From positions 16,039-80,038 of the forward strand of contig CAVGEY010000009.1 in assembly GCA_963628435.1 (NCBI GenBank): 64,000 nt of DNA, given 5' to 3'. Shown here piece after piece: positions 8,601 to 16,559 of this stretch (position 1 is its first letter; every line of letters begins with the position of its first letter). This stretch comes from CAKSQF01 sp963628435. GTDB lineage: Bacteria > Bacillota > Clostridia > Oscillospirales > CAG-272. Below the pieces are notes generated by a model. It did not search any database. It saw only the letters and a program-made list of their open reading frames with translations, and was not told the DNA's origin. Both the position numbers and the translations under genes were made by a program.

Positions 8601-11600
8601 TCAATCAGCTACTACGGATATAACCGAAATACAGTATATGTCGGCGGACTCGTGGGCGAGAATAACGGCACGATAAGCCGCTGCTCGTCGGATGCGTCGG
8701 GCATAGAACTTGCCGAACATATTTCGTATGCATACGCAGGCGGATTTGTCGGTAAAAACAGCGGAACTATCGCAAACTGCTATACAACCGGCCGTATCAG
8801 CGTGCTCAGCGCAAAGAGCAGTACGGTTTGGATAGGCGGATTCGCGGGCAATAACGCAAACGGCGTAACGCGTAAATGTTACTCGGCGGTCGCGCTCGTC
8901 TCTTCGGGATCTTCCGAATCTTACGGCTTTGCGCGCATCGGCGGAGCGGTTATAGACTGCCGCTACCTTGACGGCGGTACATATTCGTATGCCGGAGAGA
9001 TTTACGCATATAACGCATCTTCCAATACCTTCACAAAGAACGGACTTGCCGCCGGCGTGATGATAACCGGAAGAGAATTGCAAAACCTTAACCTTTCGGG
9101 CTTTAAGAAAGCCGACAGCTCGAAAAATCACGATGAAACCGGCACGGCATCCGATAATTATCTCTATCCCGCGGTAGTAACCGCAAACGGAAAGACCGTG
9201 CATTTCGGCAACTGGCCGATACAGGAAAATATCGGATCACTCGGCATATTCTATTGGGAATATGAGGATTACGGATCGAATAACGGCTATCACTTCAGCT
9301 ATCTCGGCACCGATAACGGCGAAATGATAAGCGGAAACTCGCTCTGTACCGAACATGATGACGGCGGCGTTGTCACCTCTTACGGCTACGGCTATTTCTA
9401 TAAGACAGACGGCGTAAAACCGACCTTTGCCGCATCCGATACAAATCTCGGAAGCATCAGCAGAGAGGCGAGCGAAGAAATCGCCGAACAGATGTCCGGA
9501 TATACCTTTGTCGCATACGTTACGGGTGAGGAAAGCGGCAAACTGCATACCACAAAATATACGCAGAATGTCACATGGACACTGACATATACCGACAGAA
9601 CAACAGGCAGTTCGGTATATACCTATTCGGTATGTCCTTTCTTCGGCAACTCAATCAGCCTTGATTCGCTGAAACTTTCGGGACAGACCGCCGTCTCAAC
9701 CGGTAACGCCAAACCCGGTACAAGCGGTAATACCTACGAAATCCGCTCGGAAGCTCAGCTTCAGTTCATAAACTGGAACAGCTATAAGCAGACGGCGACA
9801 TATTCGATTATGAGTTCAAACTATTCGGCAGAATCGAGCGATACGGCAACCCGAACAGAGACAACATATGACTGGTGGGGAAGGCCGAGTACAAAAGATG
9901 TACCTTATAATATCCCGGTTCGCGACCGCTATCCCTATCTGCTTTCGGGCGACCCCGACAGCACCCCTACAAAGACACTTGATCTTTATTGGACGCAGTC
10001 GCACGACTTGGACGCATACGCCGAAAACGGAAATAAAAATGTCAATTTCACTCCTATCGGCAGCTTCTATGACAAGAGCGGAAACGCTAGCGCCGACTCA
10101 ACCGCATATATTGCCTACTTCCCGTACAAGTATGACGGACAGTCGTATACAATTAAAAATATCGAAATTCATTCCACATGTCAGGCTGTCGGTCTGTTCG
10201 GTGTAACGGCAGGCGCACAGCTGCAGAATATCGTCATGTATTCCGAGTACGGCAACACCATCGAGCATAACTCGAATGAAGCCAACTGGTATACTCTCGG
10301 CGGACTTGCAGGACTTGCGGGCAGCCGTAAATCATCGGCAACCGACACTACCGAAAGCTATTTCAAAAACTGCACCGTGTCAGGTTATAATATCGTGGAC
10401 AGTCACTCAAATGACCCCGGCTGGGGCGGCGGATGTGTCGGCGGACTTGTCGGCATGACCAATATGGATATTGAGAACTGTTCGGCTGTCAATGATATAA
10501 ATCTTAAACCTACATATAACCAGGGTTGGAAAAACCTCCGTGTGGGCGGTATCGCGGGTGTTGCACGTGCTACGATCAATTCCTGCTATGCGGGAGGTTC
10601 AATAGTCAGCAATGTAACTCAGAATGACTCGGGCAATCAGAGCACTATGTCTATATGGGTAGGCGGCATTGCAGGCGGTATCGTTGTCCGTAACACCGGC
10701 AACCTCTCAACGCTTGTCGGATTCTGCAACCGTACTCTTCTTGTCGCTAACTGTTACAGCTTTGTTGATATGCCCGCAGGACCTAAAACACTCGGACAGA
10801 CCGGTTATAAGCATGTTCGCGCATCCATGTCGATTGCGTCCAACGGCGAAATGCTGACACCTTCAAACTGGTTTACAAAGACGGGAGCGATAGGCGTTGC
10901 GGCAAGAAATGTCCGCATTTATAACTGCTACGCGCTTGAGAGCAAAATTTCGGAAACCACCGATTACAAAAACTTTAAGAATTATACAAGCTTTAACGGT
11001 ACAGATATAGCAACCCTTGACACAAACAGTAATAAAGACCATGTCTATGTTTACAATAACCGCTCAATGTATTTGAGCTTTGACGAGATGGCCGATGCGG
11101 CAACTCTTGCCGGATGGCTCAATACCAAGCAGTCAAACGCCGTATATGATACGTGGACGACCAATGCATATAGGGACAGCCGCGACGATACCTATACTAC
11201 TCCGCTTTCGGGCAACTTCTCCACGGTAACGGTAACCGAACACGGCGTTTCGATTGACGGTAAATACAGCTATCCAGGAACAGACAGCTCGCTTGACGGT
11301 ATAAACTATCCGTTCCCGACCGTTCTTACACAGACCGACGTTTTCGGAAATACCGTAAATGTTCATTACGGCGCATGGCCGAAATCGGGTATATACTGGG
11401 ACGAAACATCGGTATCGCTTGATCTCTATTCAAACAGAAAGGCAGGCGACGGCGGAGAAACCGTTCCGCTTGTCTCGGTAAAACTCAGACTCTACGGCAG
11501 CATCAGAAAGACGCTCACAAAGAACGGCATCACAATTCGCGATGATATCGGACAGATTCTCGCTGATGGCGATATCCCGTTTGAGGTTTACTCGGTATCC

Positions 11601-12512
11601 TCCTATGCCGAAGACAGCATCGGCGGTTACTATATCGTAACATTCAGGGGCATAAAAGAGGGCATCGCGGTCGCAATCGCCGAAATCGACGGATACGAAT
11701 CTGATCTGACAATCAACGTTGTCAATGAACTTATAATCGACAGCTCCGACGGAAAGATTTCGCTGAAGTCCGGAGATGAAAAAGAAGTCGAATTTACATT
11801 CTATGTAAACGGCGACGACGGAAAGCGGCAGATTAAACCCGAATCGGGCAAACTCAGCTGGACTGTTACAATCAAGAGCGGCGATAACGCGGTAATATGC
11901 GGCGATGACAGCGTTACCTATGATGCTGCAAACGGCATACTGAAAATCAATGTGATAGCAAGACTGCTCGAAGATATATCGATGCAGGAGGCGCATATTT
12001 CGGTAAGCTGCACATACGCCTACGGCAGCGGCGAATACGAGAAGATGACCCAAACGGCCGATATAATCGTTGAGGTTGAATCTCCCGATTTCGTCTGCCT
12101 GAAACTCGGCGATTCGGCAAACGGCTACCGCTTCATGCATAGCTATACCGATAGCGACAGACGACCGATCGGAAATCTCTCTTCCGACCTTACGGACGGT
12201 GACGGACTCTATGTCCGCAGCGAGTATACAACAGTAAACGCTGTCAATATGAGCATATTCACATTTACCGTTGACGGTGAAGAACTTGCGCCCGACAGCG
12301 ACGGATATGTACGCCGCTTCTCGGCTGAAAGCGGACAGTATGAAACGGTTGCGAAAATCGTTCTCGGTGAAAAGACTCAAAGCGATAACGGATACAGCTA
12401 CTATTCGGTATCTGTGACAGACTATACACTCACGAGCGATGCGATACTCTCCGCAAGACTTGGCGACACAACGACCGTTTCTGTTACGGTCGCGGGCAAT
12501 TCCGGAAATTAA
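5682..12512 (+). CDS. Giant prepilin-like adhesin with GLUG repeats
   Basis: The product has about 2,276 residues. The N-terminus is a clear class III prepilin signal: basic leader, cleavage after Gly15, then FTLVELVVAVAILAVLV with Glu at mature position 5. The remainder is extracellular: degenerate GLUG-type repeats of the form GGLVGxxNGTIxNC (residue clusters near 440-570, 954-1070 and 1538-1670), Tyr/Ser/Asn/Gly-rich linkers, and an Ig-like beta-rich C-terminal third (about 1907-2273). The start is placed at ATG 5682 because GGAGGG lies seven bases before it; an ATG at 5667 overlaps that Shine-Dalgarno. The operon context suggests a minor pilin that carries a tip adhesin. Most pilins are below 250 residues, so the size is exceptional. 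Confidence 0.85.
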   Translation: MNNRKGFRKNRLRAGFTLVELVVAVAILAVLVTVTMFSLVSIRKQLRQKELDSKAETIYVSAMWRMTELRASGYEVLYQYTDGGNGVKKLGVVPVDADSNTELRDDTLCYIESSKTGGVTGEAASALLPVDSLDEELRSNQWHIEYDPESGSIYGVFYSESGDIPNDAGELDNLRIKKRRLAAGATVGYYGGDLSQIESTESLFPGITVENKEELTATFYCNNPTTNGKLTFEITLSDGTNSYKRTIKHDELTQVTARTYKYVWTLDSLKSDASRFYEQTEHKLACGTKLNITLKASSSDTLVDDVTVDTATNSLFAYRKEMSSDTAVISYARHLQNLDSDSRVSSKITKAVQISDISFEDNINDDTDWYSLYGDDFKPIENDSLTSYDGQSSAGDSELSTAIYSLHIQNSDNTEAGLFRTFSGEIKNVTLTGTRIDKGSDVGGLVGKADGKLTVENCRVYLSAVMGDLDNIETAEAVEELEPQICGDTVGGLIGRSTASVSIKNSFAATVIKGNTYAGGLVGKVDGKLAAADIYADCYLVSKTTGGLFGTSSTDSSIEIENFYAVGYQSASVGEAGIVYGNIKSAKNGYSACSFTTSAGLTVYSTAKSGDMSNVYYLSGGNSVEGSSYISYEELSKNGTEKLGNEFTANSGDATYPYNLLEQGLSTYSYPRLSTLDHYGDWQAEFESGRLVYFERYADGSYGFEGANLSTLSNSKVAVGDGYAIAYTSETRPDASASVTVKYGKNEDSLTFTADTQYEVVYDNTTYCLVPLPKKVSNPTLDKSVESFYQKITVADDGGETEYYYNPYFAKTVTTNDKTPDAPSVIYVRTARQLYAMSLYYNKYADETLKSTFSQELDIDYSGYLWNEYSSSAIVRQAPIDGENGFVAAYNGNCHTITGISIESTAADTGLFGTVGSKGSLQNIFLTGRVGKESVSRRTNNGVAAYGSRDSSEIGALVGVNNGTITNCSVSGYSISYYGYNRNTVYVGGLVGENNGTISRCSSDASGIELAEHISYAYAGGFVGKNSGTIANCYTTGRISVLSAKSSTVWIGGFAGNNANGVTRKCYSAVALVSSGSSESYGFARIGGAVIDCRYLDGGTYSYAGEIYAYNASSNTFTKNGLAAGVMITGRELQNLNLSGFKKADSSKNHDETGTASDNYLYPAVVTANGKTVHFGNWPIQENIGSLGIFYWEYEDYGSNNGYHFSYLGTDNGEMISGNSLCTEHDDGGVVTSYGYGYFYKTDGVKPTFAASDTNLGSISREASEEIAEQMSGYTFVAYVTGEESGKLHTTKYTQNVTWTLTYTDRTTGSSVYTYSVCPFFGNSISLDSLKLSGQTAVSTGNAKPGTSGNTYEIRSEAQLQFINWNSYKQTATYSIMSSNYSAESSDTATRTETTYDWWGRPSTKDVPYNIPVRDRYPYLLSGDPDSTPTKTLDLYWTQSHDLDAYAENGNKNVNFTPIGSFYDKSGNASADSTAYIAYFPYKYDGQSYTIKNIEIHSTCQAVGLFGVTAGAQLQNIVMYSEYGNTIEHNSNEANWYTLGGLAGLAGSRKSSATDTTESYFKNCTVSGYNIVDSHSNDPGWGGGCVGGLVGMTNMDIENCSAVNDINLKPTYNQGWKNLRVGGIAGVARATINSCYAGGSIVSNVTQNDSGNQSTMSIWVGGIAGGIVVRNTGNLSTLVGFCNRTLLVANCYSFVDMPAGPKTLGQTGYKHVRASMSIASNGEMLTPSNWFTKTGAIGVAARNVRIYNCYALESKISETTDYKNFKNYTSFNGTDIATLDTNSNKDHVYVYNNRSMYLSFDEMADAATLAGWLNTKQSNAVYDTWTTNAYRDSRDDTYTTPLSGNFSTVTVTEHGVSIDGKYSYPGTDSSLDGINYPFPTVLTQTDVFGNTVNVHYGAWPKSGIYWDETSVSLDLYSNRKAGDGGETVPLVSVKLRLYGSIRKTLTKNGITIRDDIGQILADGDIPFEVYSVSSYAEDSIGGYYIVTFRGIKEGIAVAIAEIDGYESDLTINVVNELIIDSSDGKISLKSGDEKEVEFTFYVNGDDGKRQIKPESGKLSWTVTIKSGDNAVICGDDSVTYDAANGILKINVIARLLEDISMQEAHISVSCTYAYGSGEYEKMTQTADIIVEVESPDFVCLKLGDSANGYRFMHSYTDSDRRPIGNLSSDLTDGDGLYVRSEYTTVNAVNMSIFTFTVDGEELAPDSDGYVRRFSAESGQYETVAKIVLGEKTQSDNGYSYYSVSVTDYTLTSDAILSARLGDTTTVSVTVAGNSGN
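7003..7390 (+). repeat. GLUG-type repeat cluster 1 in the giant pilin
   Basis: Four units beginning VGGLVGK, VGGLIGR, AGGLVGK and TGGLFGT alternate with short beta-strand segments, spaced about 27-50 residues. GLUG motifs occur in surface adhesins of Gram-positive and other bacteria. Units are divergent at the DNA level, so this is an old protein repeat. Confidence 0.7.
8541..8890 (+). repeat. GLUG-type repeat cluster 2 in the giant pilin
   Basis: This is the best-formed cluster: units IGALVGVNNGTITNC, VGGLVGENNGTISRC, AGGFVGKNSGTIANC and IGGFAGNNANGVTRKC in succession, each about 30-37 residues apart. The shared Cys near the unit end is notable for a secreted protein. Confidence 0.75.
10294..10680 (+). 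repeat. GLUG-type repeat cluster 3 in the giant pilin
   Basis: Units LGGLAGLAG, VGGLVGMTNMDIENC, VGGIAGVARATINSC and VGGIAGGIVV recur with intervening Ser/Asn-rich strands, again divergent in DNA sequence. Confidence 0.65.
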
Positions 12513-12520
12513 AAATAAAT

Positions 12521-12556
12521 CTGTCTTACAGTCGGCGATGTCCGACTGTAAGACAG
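12521..12556 (+). promoter_or_regulatory. Perfect 15-bp intergenic hairpin after the giant pilin gene
   Basis: CTGTCTTACAGTCGG (12521-12535) pairs without mismatch with 12542-12556 across a 6-base loop. No T-run follows on the plus strand. On the minus strand the repeat is followed by ATTTATTTTT, so it could terminate antisense transcription, or protect or attenuate the plus-strand message. Confidence 0.55.
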
Positions 12557-12602
12557 ACCAAAACACAAAACAAATAACCTGCGAAAGGATAGGTACATCG
12601 GA

Positions 12603-13286
12603 ATGCGGAAAATAATCGGAAAACTGAATAATAAGTCCGGCGCGTCTATGATGATGGCTCTGCTTCTGATGTTTGTCGCCGTGATGGTCAGTGCGGTAAT
12701 AATTTCATCGGTAATCAGCGCGACAACTGCAATCCGCAATGACAAGGAACAGCAGCAGGCATATCTGTCGGTCAGCTCTGCGGTCGAACTTATCCGTGAC
12801 GAACTCGATTCGGGCAACTGCGATTATTCGATTGTAACCGTAAAGAAATACACGAGTGATTCCGACAGAACAAATGACAGAAATGGCATAGACGGTGGCA
12901 CCACCGAAAACGAAGGTGACGGCATTTTTTGGGAGATTATAAAGAGCGGCATCGCTTATCTCGATAAGAACCCGACTGCCGCATTTAGTAAAACCTACAC
13001 GATAAACGCCGACGGAGACGATTCTGTCAGTGCCGAAGTCGCGATGAAACTTAACAGCTCCGGAAATTACAGCCTTACTGTATGGTTCACAGGCGGCGGC
13101 AGCGAAAAATACCGTATCTGCATGACCGCGGAGGGAATTAAAGACGGAGATTATGAAGATACAACTACCGAGGAAAAAGATGATTCCGGGTGGTGGTGGT
13201 GGTCAACATCTACTAAATATTATGTCCGTACCACAAGATCATCGATTCAGTGGAAAAACACCCGCGTGACACGTAAGGAGGCTTGA
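12603..13286 (+). CDS. PilX/GspK-like minor pilin-related protein
   Basis: This 227-residue protein has a short basic N-terminus, a possible processing Gly13 followed by a hydrophobic helix (ASMMMALLLMFVAVMVSAVII), and an extracellular domain. The mature-position-5 Glu found in most pilins is absent, a trait shared with GspK/PilX-type tip pseudopilins. The C-terminal part contains a run of Trp codons (GWWWWSTS) encoded by a TGG repeat near 13189-13202. A ribosome site GAAAGGA precedes the ATG. Its role in initiating or capping the fibre is inferred from the family and the neighbouring minor pilins. Confidence 0.7.
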   Translation: MRKIIGKLNNKSGASMMMALLLMFVAVMVSAVIISSVISATTAIRNDKEQQQAYLSVSSAVELIRDELDSGNCDYSIVTVKKYTSDSDRTNDRNGIDGGTTENEGDGIFWEIIKSGIAYLDKNPTAAFSKTYTINADGDDSVSAEVAMKLNSSGNYSLTVWFTGGGSEKYRICMTAEGIKDGDYEDTTTEEKDDSGWWWWSTSTKYYVRTTRSSIQWKNTRVTRKEA

Positions 13287-13289
13287 CGT

Positions 13290-13598
13290 ATGAAAAATAC
13301 GAAAAATATGAAAAAGCTCCGTGATAGAAAAGGCGAAACCCTCATCGAAACATTGACCGCCCTGCTTGTCTGCACGCTTGTGCTGCTTTTCCTCTCAACC
13401 GCGATTTCGGTTGCCGCAAAAATCAATAAAAAAATCAGAGAAACCGATATTTCGTTTAACTACGGCACATCGGATGCCGACATCATAAATGTCAGAATCA
13501 TCGATGAAAACAAACAGACCGTCGGCTCGGCAAAAGCATACCGCTATACCGATGATATCGGATATCACTATTATAAAGGGGCAAACGGCAATGACTGA
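13290..13598 (+). CDS. Small minor prepilin
   Basis: The 102-residue product has a basic leader, cleavage after Gly15 and the mature start ETLIETLTALLVCTLVLLFL with Glu at position 5. Glu rather than Phe at position 1 is unusual. The extracellular part is only about 60 residues. It lies 3 bases after the PilX-like gene and overlaps the next prepilin gene by 8 bases, so the three are probably made together as the fibre-initiation complex. Confidence 0.78.
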   Translation: MKNTKNMKKLRDRKGETLIETLTALLVCTLVLLFLSTAISVAAKINKKIRETDISFNYGTSDADIINVRIIDENKQTVGSAKAYRYTDDIGYHYYKGANGND

Positions 13599-14070
13599 GG
13601 CTAAGATTAAATCGAAAAAGGGCGTTACCCTCGTCGAAATGCTCTGTACCGTCATTGTCCTGCTGCTCATAACATCACTGATGGCAATCGGTGTGCAGCT
13701 CGCCGTGCGCTCACTGCGTACACTTGTTATGGATTCCGAATCGCAGGTGCTCTGCTCGACAATCAGAGCATCGGTCAGCGATGAATTGCGATATTCGGGA
13801 ACGACAACGGTAATCGGCGGAAAAATCGGCTTCTTCAGCCAAAATTACGGAGAGAATGTCGAATATTCGACAAATGAAGACGGACAGGTAACTCTCGGCG
13901 GCAACAAAATTCTCTCGTCAAAATCATATACTTACGATATGAGAGCGTCGGTAACTCTTAAATCATACGACAACTCATCGAAAACTTTCGGCGTATCGGT
14001 AAAAGTTACCGATTCGGACGGTAATCTGCTCGCAAGCTCCGATTTTCAGGTTCGGCGGCTCAATAGCTGA
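13591..14070 (+). CDS. Minor prepilin (PilW/PulJ-like)
   Basis: The 159-residue product begins at ATG 13591, inside the end of the previous gene, with AAAGGGG as ribosome site. An earlier in-frame ATG at 13489 would put about 34 extra residues before the signal and is unlikely. The prepilin site is KSKKG followed by VTLVEMLCTVIVLLLITSLM, with Glu at mature position 5. The C-terminal region (VTLKSYDNSSKTFGVSVKVTD) is beta-rich. It is the last gene of the pilus operon before an 89-base gap. Confidence 0.78.
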   Translation: MTEAKIKSKKGVTLVEMLCTVIVLLLITSLMAIGVQLAVRSLRTLVMDSESQVLCSTIRASVSDELRYSGTTTVIGGKIGFFSQNYGENVEYSTNEDGQVTLGGNKILSSKSYTYDMRASVTLKSYDNSSKTFGVSVKVTDSDGNLLASSDFQVRRLNS

Positions 14071-14159
14071 AAGCGTCCTGTTTTCTCCCGCTTTTTGTTT
14101 TACCATCGCAAAAGATGGATTCAAATACGCTTTTTTGACTTTTTATTTGACCTTGAAAG

Positions 14160-15320
14160 GTGGATAATTCTACGACTACCGAGACTCTCCTCTATTCCGA
14201 GATAAATATTATATCGGTTTTGCTGATGGCGGTGATTGCGATAAGCGCAATCCGCACGGGCTCGATGATAAGAGAAAAAACAATGCTGTTTGTCGCGTCG
14301 GTAAGCTGTGCGGCTCTCGCCAACATCGCCGATCTTTTGTGGAATATCGGCAAACAAAACCTCGAAATGATTTCGACCGACAAAATGTGGATAATTAACT
14401 TTATGTATTTCTTCTTTTTGTGCGGATGTACATATTGCTGGTTTCTTTATACGCAGACCGATTTGAACGGAAAAATCCCGTCAATGAAATTCTGCCTCTT
14501 TAACACCGTTCCTGTTTTTCTGCTTATCGCTCTTCTTGTAATTTCATATTTTAACGGATGTCTCTTCTATTTTGATGAGAATGGCTATCATCAGGGCCCG
14601 CTCTTCTTTCTTCAGCATGTTCTCGCTTATGTGTATGTTTTTTATGCGTCACTCGTGTGCTTAAGACATGCCATGCTGAGCGAAAACTACGCGCGTCGTG
14701 ATGACCTGTTCGCAATGGCATCTTTTGTTCTTCCGCCGTTATTTTGCACCTTGCTTCAGCTTTTATTCCAGACCATACCGATTTTGGCGGTCGGAATCGT
14801 GATTTCTTTTCTGCTTGTGTTTATTCAGAATCTCGAGGGCATGGTTTCAAAAGATATGCTGACCGATATAGCGAACAGAAGGGAAATGCTCCGTTATCTT
14901 TCCGCAAAACTGAAAAATGTCGGCAGCGGAAAATCTCTCTATTTTATGTTTATCGACATCGATAACTTCAAAAAGCAGAATGATGAATACGGTCACGCCG
15001 AAGGCGACAGAGCGCTCGAGGCGCTTGCCGATGCTCTTAAGCAGCTCACTATCGAGACCGGCGGATTCTGCGCGCGTCTCGGCGGCGATGAATTTGCGTT
15101 TGCCGTCGAATGTTCGAATGATGTCGAAGCCGAATCGGTAAAAAAACGTATGAATGATCTCGCCGATAAAAAATCGGACGAAATGAATTTGAAAATGAAA
15201 CTGAGTATAAGTGTCGGATACGCGAAAAATACATCGGGCGGCGAAATCGCAAGCCTTATATCGAGTGCCGATGAGGCAATGTATGAAGAAAAAACCGCAA
15301 AAAAGACCCAAAGACTTTAA
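14160..15320 (+). CDS. Membrane-bound diguanylate cyclase (GGDEF)
   Basis: The first 225 or so residues form about seven transmembrane helices, like other 7TM sensor cyclases. Residues 225-385 are a GGDEF domain with an intact active-site loop G308-G-D-E-F312 and the upstream FIDIDNFKKQND metal/nucleotide motif. No RxxD inhibitory site is visible before the loop, so product inhibition is not expected. The predicted reaction is 2 GTP to cyclic di-GMP. The start is a GTG at 14160, but the AAAGGTGG that would serve as Shine-Dalgarno overlaps it, so the true start is uncertain and may be downstream. It follows the pilus operon directly on the same strand. Confidence 0.88.
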   Translation: MDNSTTTETLLYSEINIISVLLMAVIAISAIRTGSMIREKTMLFVASVSCAALANIADLLWNIGKQNLEMISTDKMWIINFMYFFFLCGCTYCWFLYTQTDLNGKIPSMKFCLFNTVPVFLLIALLVISYFNGCLFYFDENGYHQGPLFFLQHVLAYVYVFYASLVCLRHAMLSENYARRDDLFAMASFVLPPLFCTLLQLLFQTIPILAVGIVISFLLVFIQNLEGMVSKDMLTDIANRREMLRYLSAKLKNVGSGKSLYFMFIDIDNFKKQNDEYGHAEGDRALEALADALKQLTIETGGFCARLGGDEFAFAVECSNDVEAESVKKRMNDLADKKSDEMNLKMKLSISVGYAKNTSGGEIASLISSADEAMYEEKTAKKTQRL

Positions 15321-15388
15321 TATTATTGATATTTTTGCGCAGAATGCGATAAAACATTGCGATTTGCTTAAAGAAGGGAAGTGAAGAT

Positions 15389-16480
15389 ATGCTTGATTTT
15401 TTTGCCGAAAATTACGTAACAACTGTAATGGCTGCGGTTGTTTTCCTGATCTTTGTCAGCGGAAGCAATGTGGAATCGCCGCGAATCAAGAATAATTTTA
15501 CTTACGCCACTTTTTCGCTCCTTCTGCTGATTTTAGCCGAAGTGATCGAAAATTATTTCGCAACATTCGATAAACCGACGACAATGCGCATAATGATGTC
15601 GGCGATTGCCTATACCGCACGTCCCGCGATTATCTTTTTCATCACCATGATTCCCGCACAGACAAGATGGCCGCGCGCGTATAAACTGCTCGTTATACCG
15701 CTCGTTTTTGATGCGCTCGTCGCATTTTCCGCATTATTTACCGATATTGCCTATGGTTATACCGAGACAAACAGCTATTACAGAGGTCCGCTCGGGTTTA
15801 CGACTTTTATTGTCGGCGCACTGTATCTTCTGCTTTTGACTTTCTTCTCACTCGATCATCTTCGCAATGGTGAGAAAGAGGAAAATATTATTTCGGTATC
15901 GGCAATGGTAATTGTCGGAATCGGCGTGTTTGTCGAATATAAATGGTCGATTGCCGGCTCTCTCCCCGCTCTCGCGATTTTCTGCCTCATCTTCTACTAT
16001 GTCTATCTGCTTATCAGCAAATATTCAACCGATTATCTGACCGGTGCATATAACAGAAGCCGAATGTATAAAGAAGTGCAGTCGAGAAAAAAATGCGAAC
16101 GCTACTGCATTATTTTCGATATTAACGGACTTAAACAGATAAATGACCGTAAAGGTCATGCCTGCGGTGATGCCGCACTTCAGATGTTTTCAAAAGCGGT
16201 GCGTGACTGCCTGCCGTCCAGAGCGACATTTTATCGTATCGGCGGTGATGAGTTTACGGTTATTTATCGAACACCATCGGCTGATAAAGCCGCCGAACTT
16301 GCCGAGAAAATCGAAAAACAGGCAAAGAAATTGCCGTTCGGCGTGTCCTACGGCTATGCCAATTTTGTGAATTATTCCGATTTCGATAAAGCCTTCGGCG
16401 AGGCGGATACCATGCTTTATATGCGTAAAAAATCTTTCTGGAAAGAATATAATGAACATCACGCCGATAAAACAATCTGA
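15389..16480 (+). CDS. Membrane-bound diguanylate cyclase (GGDEF)
   Basis: The 363-residue product repeats the plan of the previous gene: seven or so N-terminal membrane helices (to about residue 215) and a C-terminal GGDEF domain with intact G285-G-D-E-F289 and the IIFDINGLKQIND motif. No RxxD inhibitory site is apparent. The two adjacent cyclases are divergent in sequence and were probably tandem duplicates. A good ribosome site (GAAGGGAAG) precedes the ATG. Transcription ends at a bidirectional terminator shared with the opposing EAL gene. Confidence 0.9.
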   Translation: MLDFFAENYVTTVMAAVVFLIFVSGSNVESPRIKNNFTYATFSLLLLILAEVIENYFATFDKPTTMRIMMSAIAYTARPAIIFFITMIPAQTRWPRAYKLLVIPLVFDALVAFSALFTDIAYGYTETNSYYRGPLGFTTFIVGALYLLLLTFFSLDHLRNGEKEENIISVSAMVIVGIGVFVEYKWSIAGSLPALAIFCLIFYYVYLLISKYSTDYLTGAYNRSRMYKEVQSRKKCERYCIIFDINGLKQINDRKGHACGDAALQMFSKAVRDCLPSRATFYRIGGDEFTVIYRTPSADKAAELAEKIEKQAKKLPFGVSYGYANFVNYSDFDKAFGEADTMLYMRKKSFWKEYNEHHADKTI

Positions 16481-16491
16481 TTATCAACAGA

Positions 16492-16530
16492 AAACCTCCG
16501 ATTTCATCAGAAATCGGAGGTTTATTTTGT
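16492..16530. terminator. Bidirectional intrinsic terminator
   Basis: AAACCTCCGATTT (16492-16504) pairs perfectly with 16511-16523 around a 6-base loop and is followed by a T-rich run on the plus strand; the complement ends in TTTTCTG. It lies between the convergent GGDEF and GGDEF-EAL genes. Confidence 0.88.
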
Positions 16531-16559
16531 TTAACCGCGATTTTCCGCCGAACTCTCGG

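Noticed and set aside
11430..12566. Minus-strand frame of 378 codons under the 3' part of the giant pilin gene
   Set aside because: It includes the hairpin and reads as low-complexity shadow protein.
14071..14159. Possible c-di-GMP riboswitch before the first GGDEF gene
   Set aside because: The 89-base gap lacks the conserved CACGCACAGGGCAAACC-type core and shows only weak short stems.
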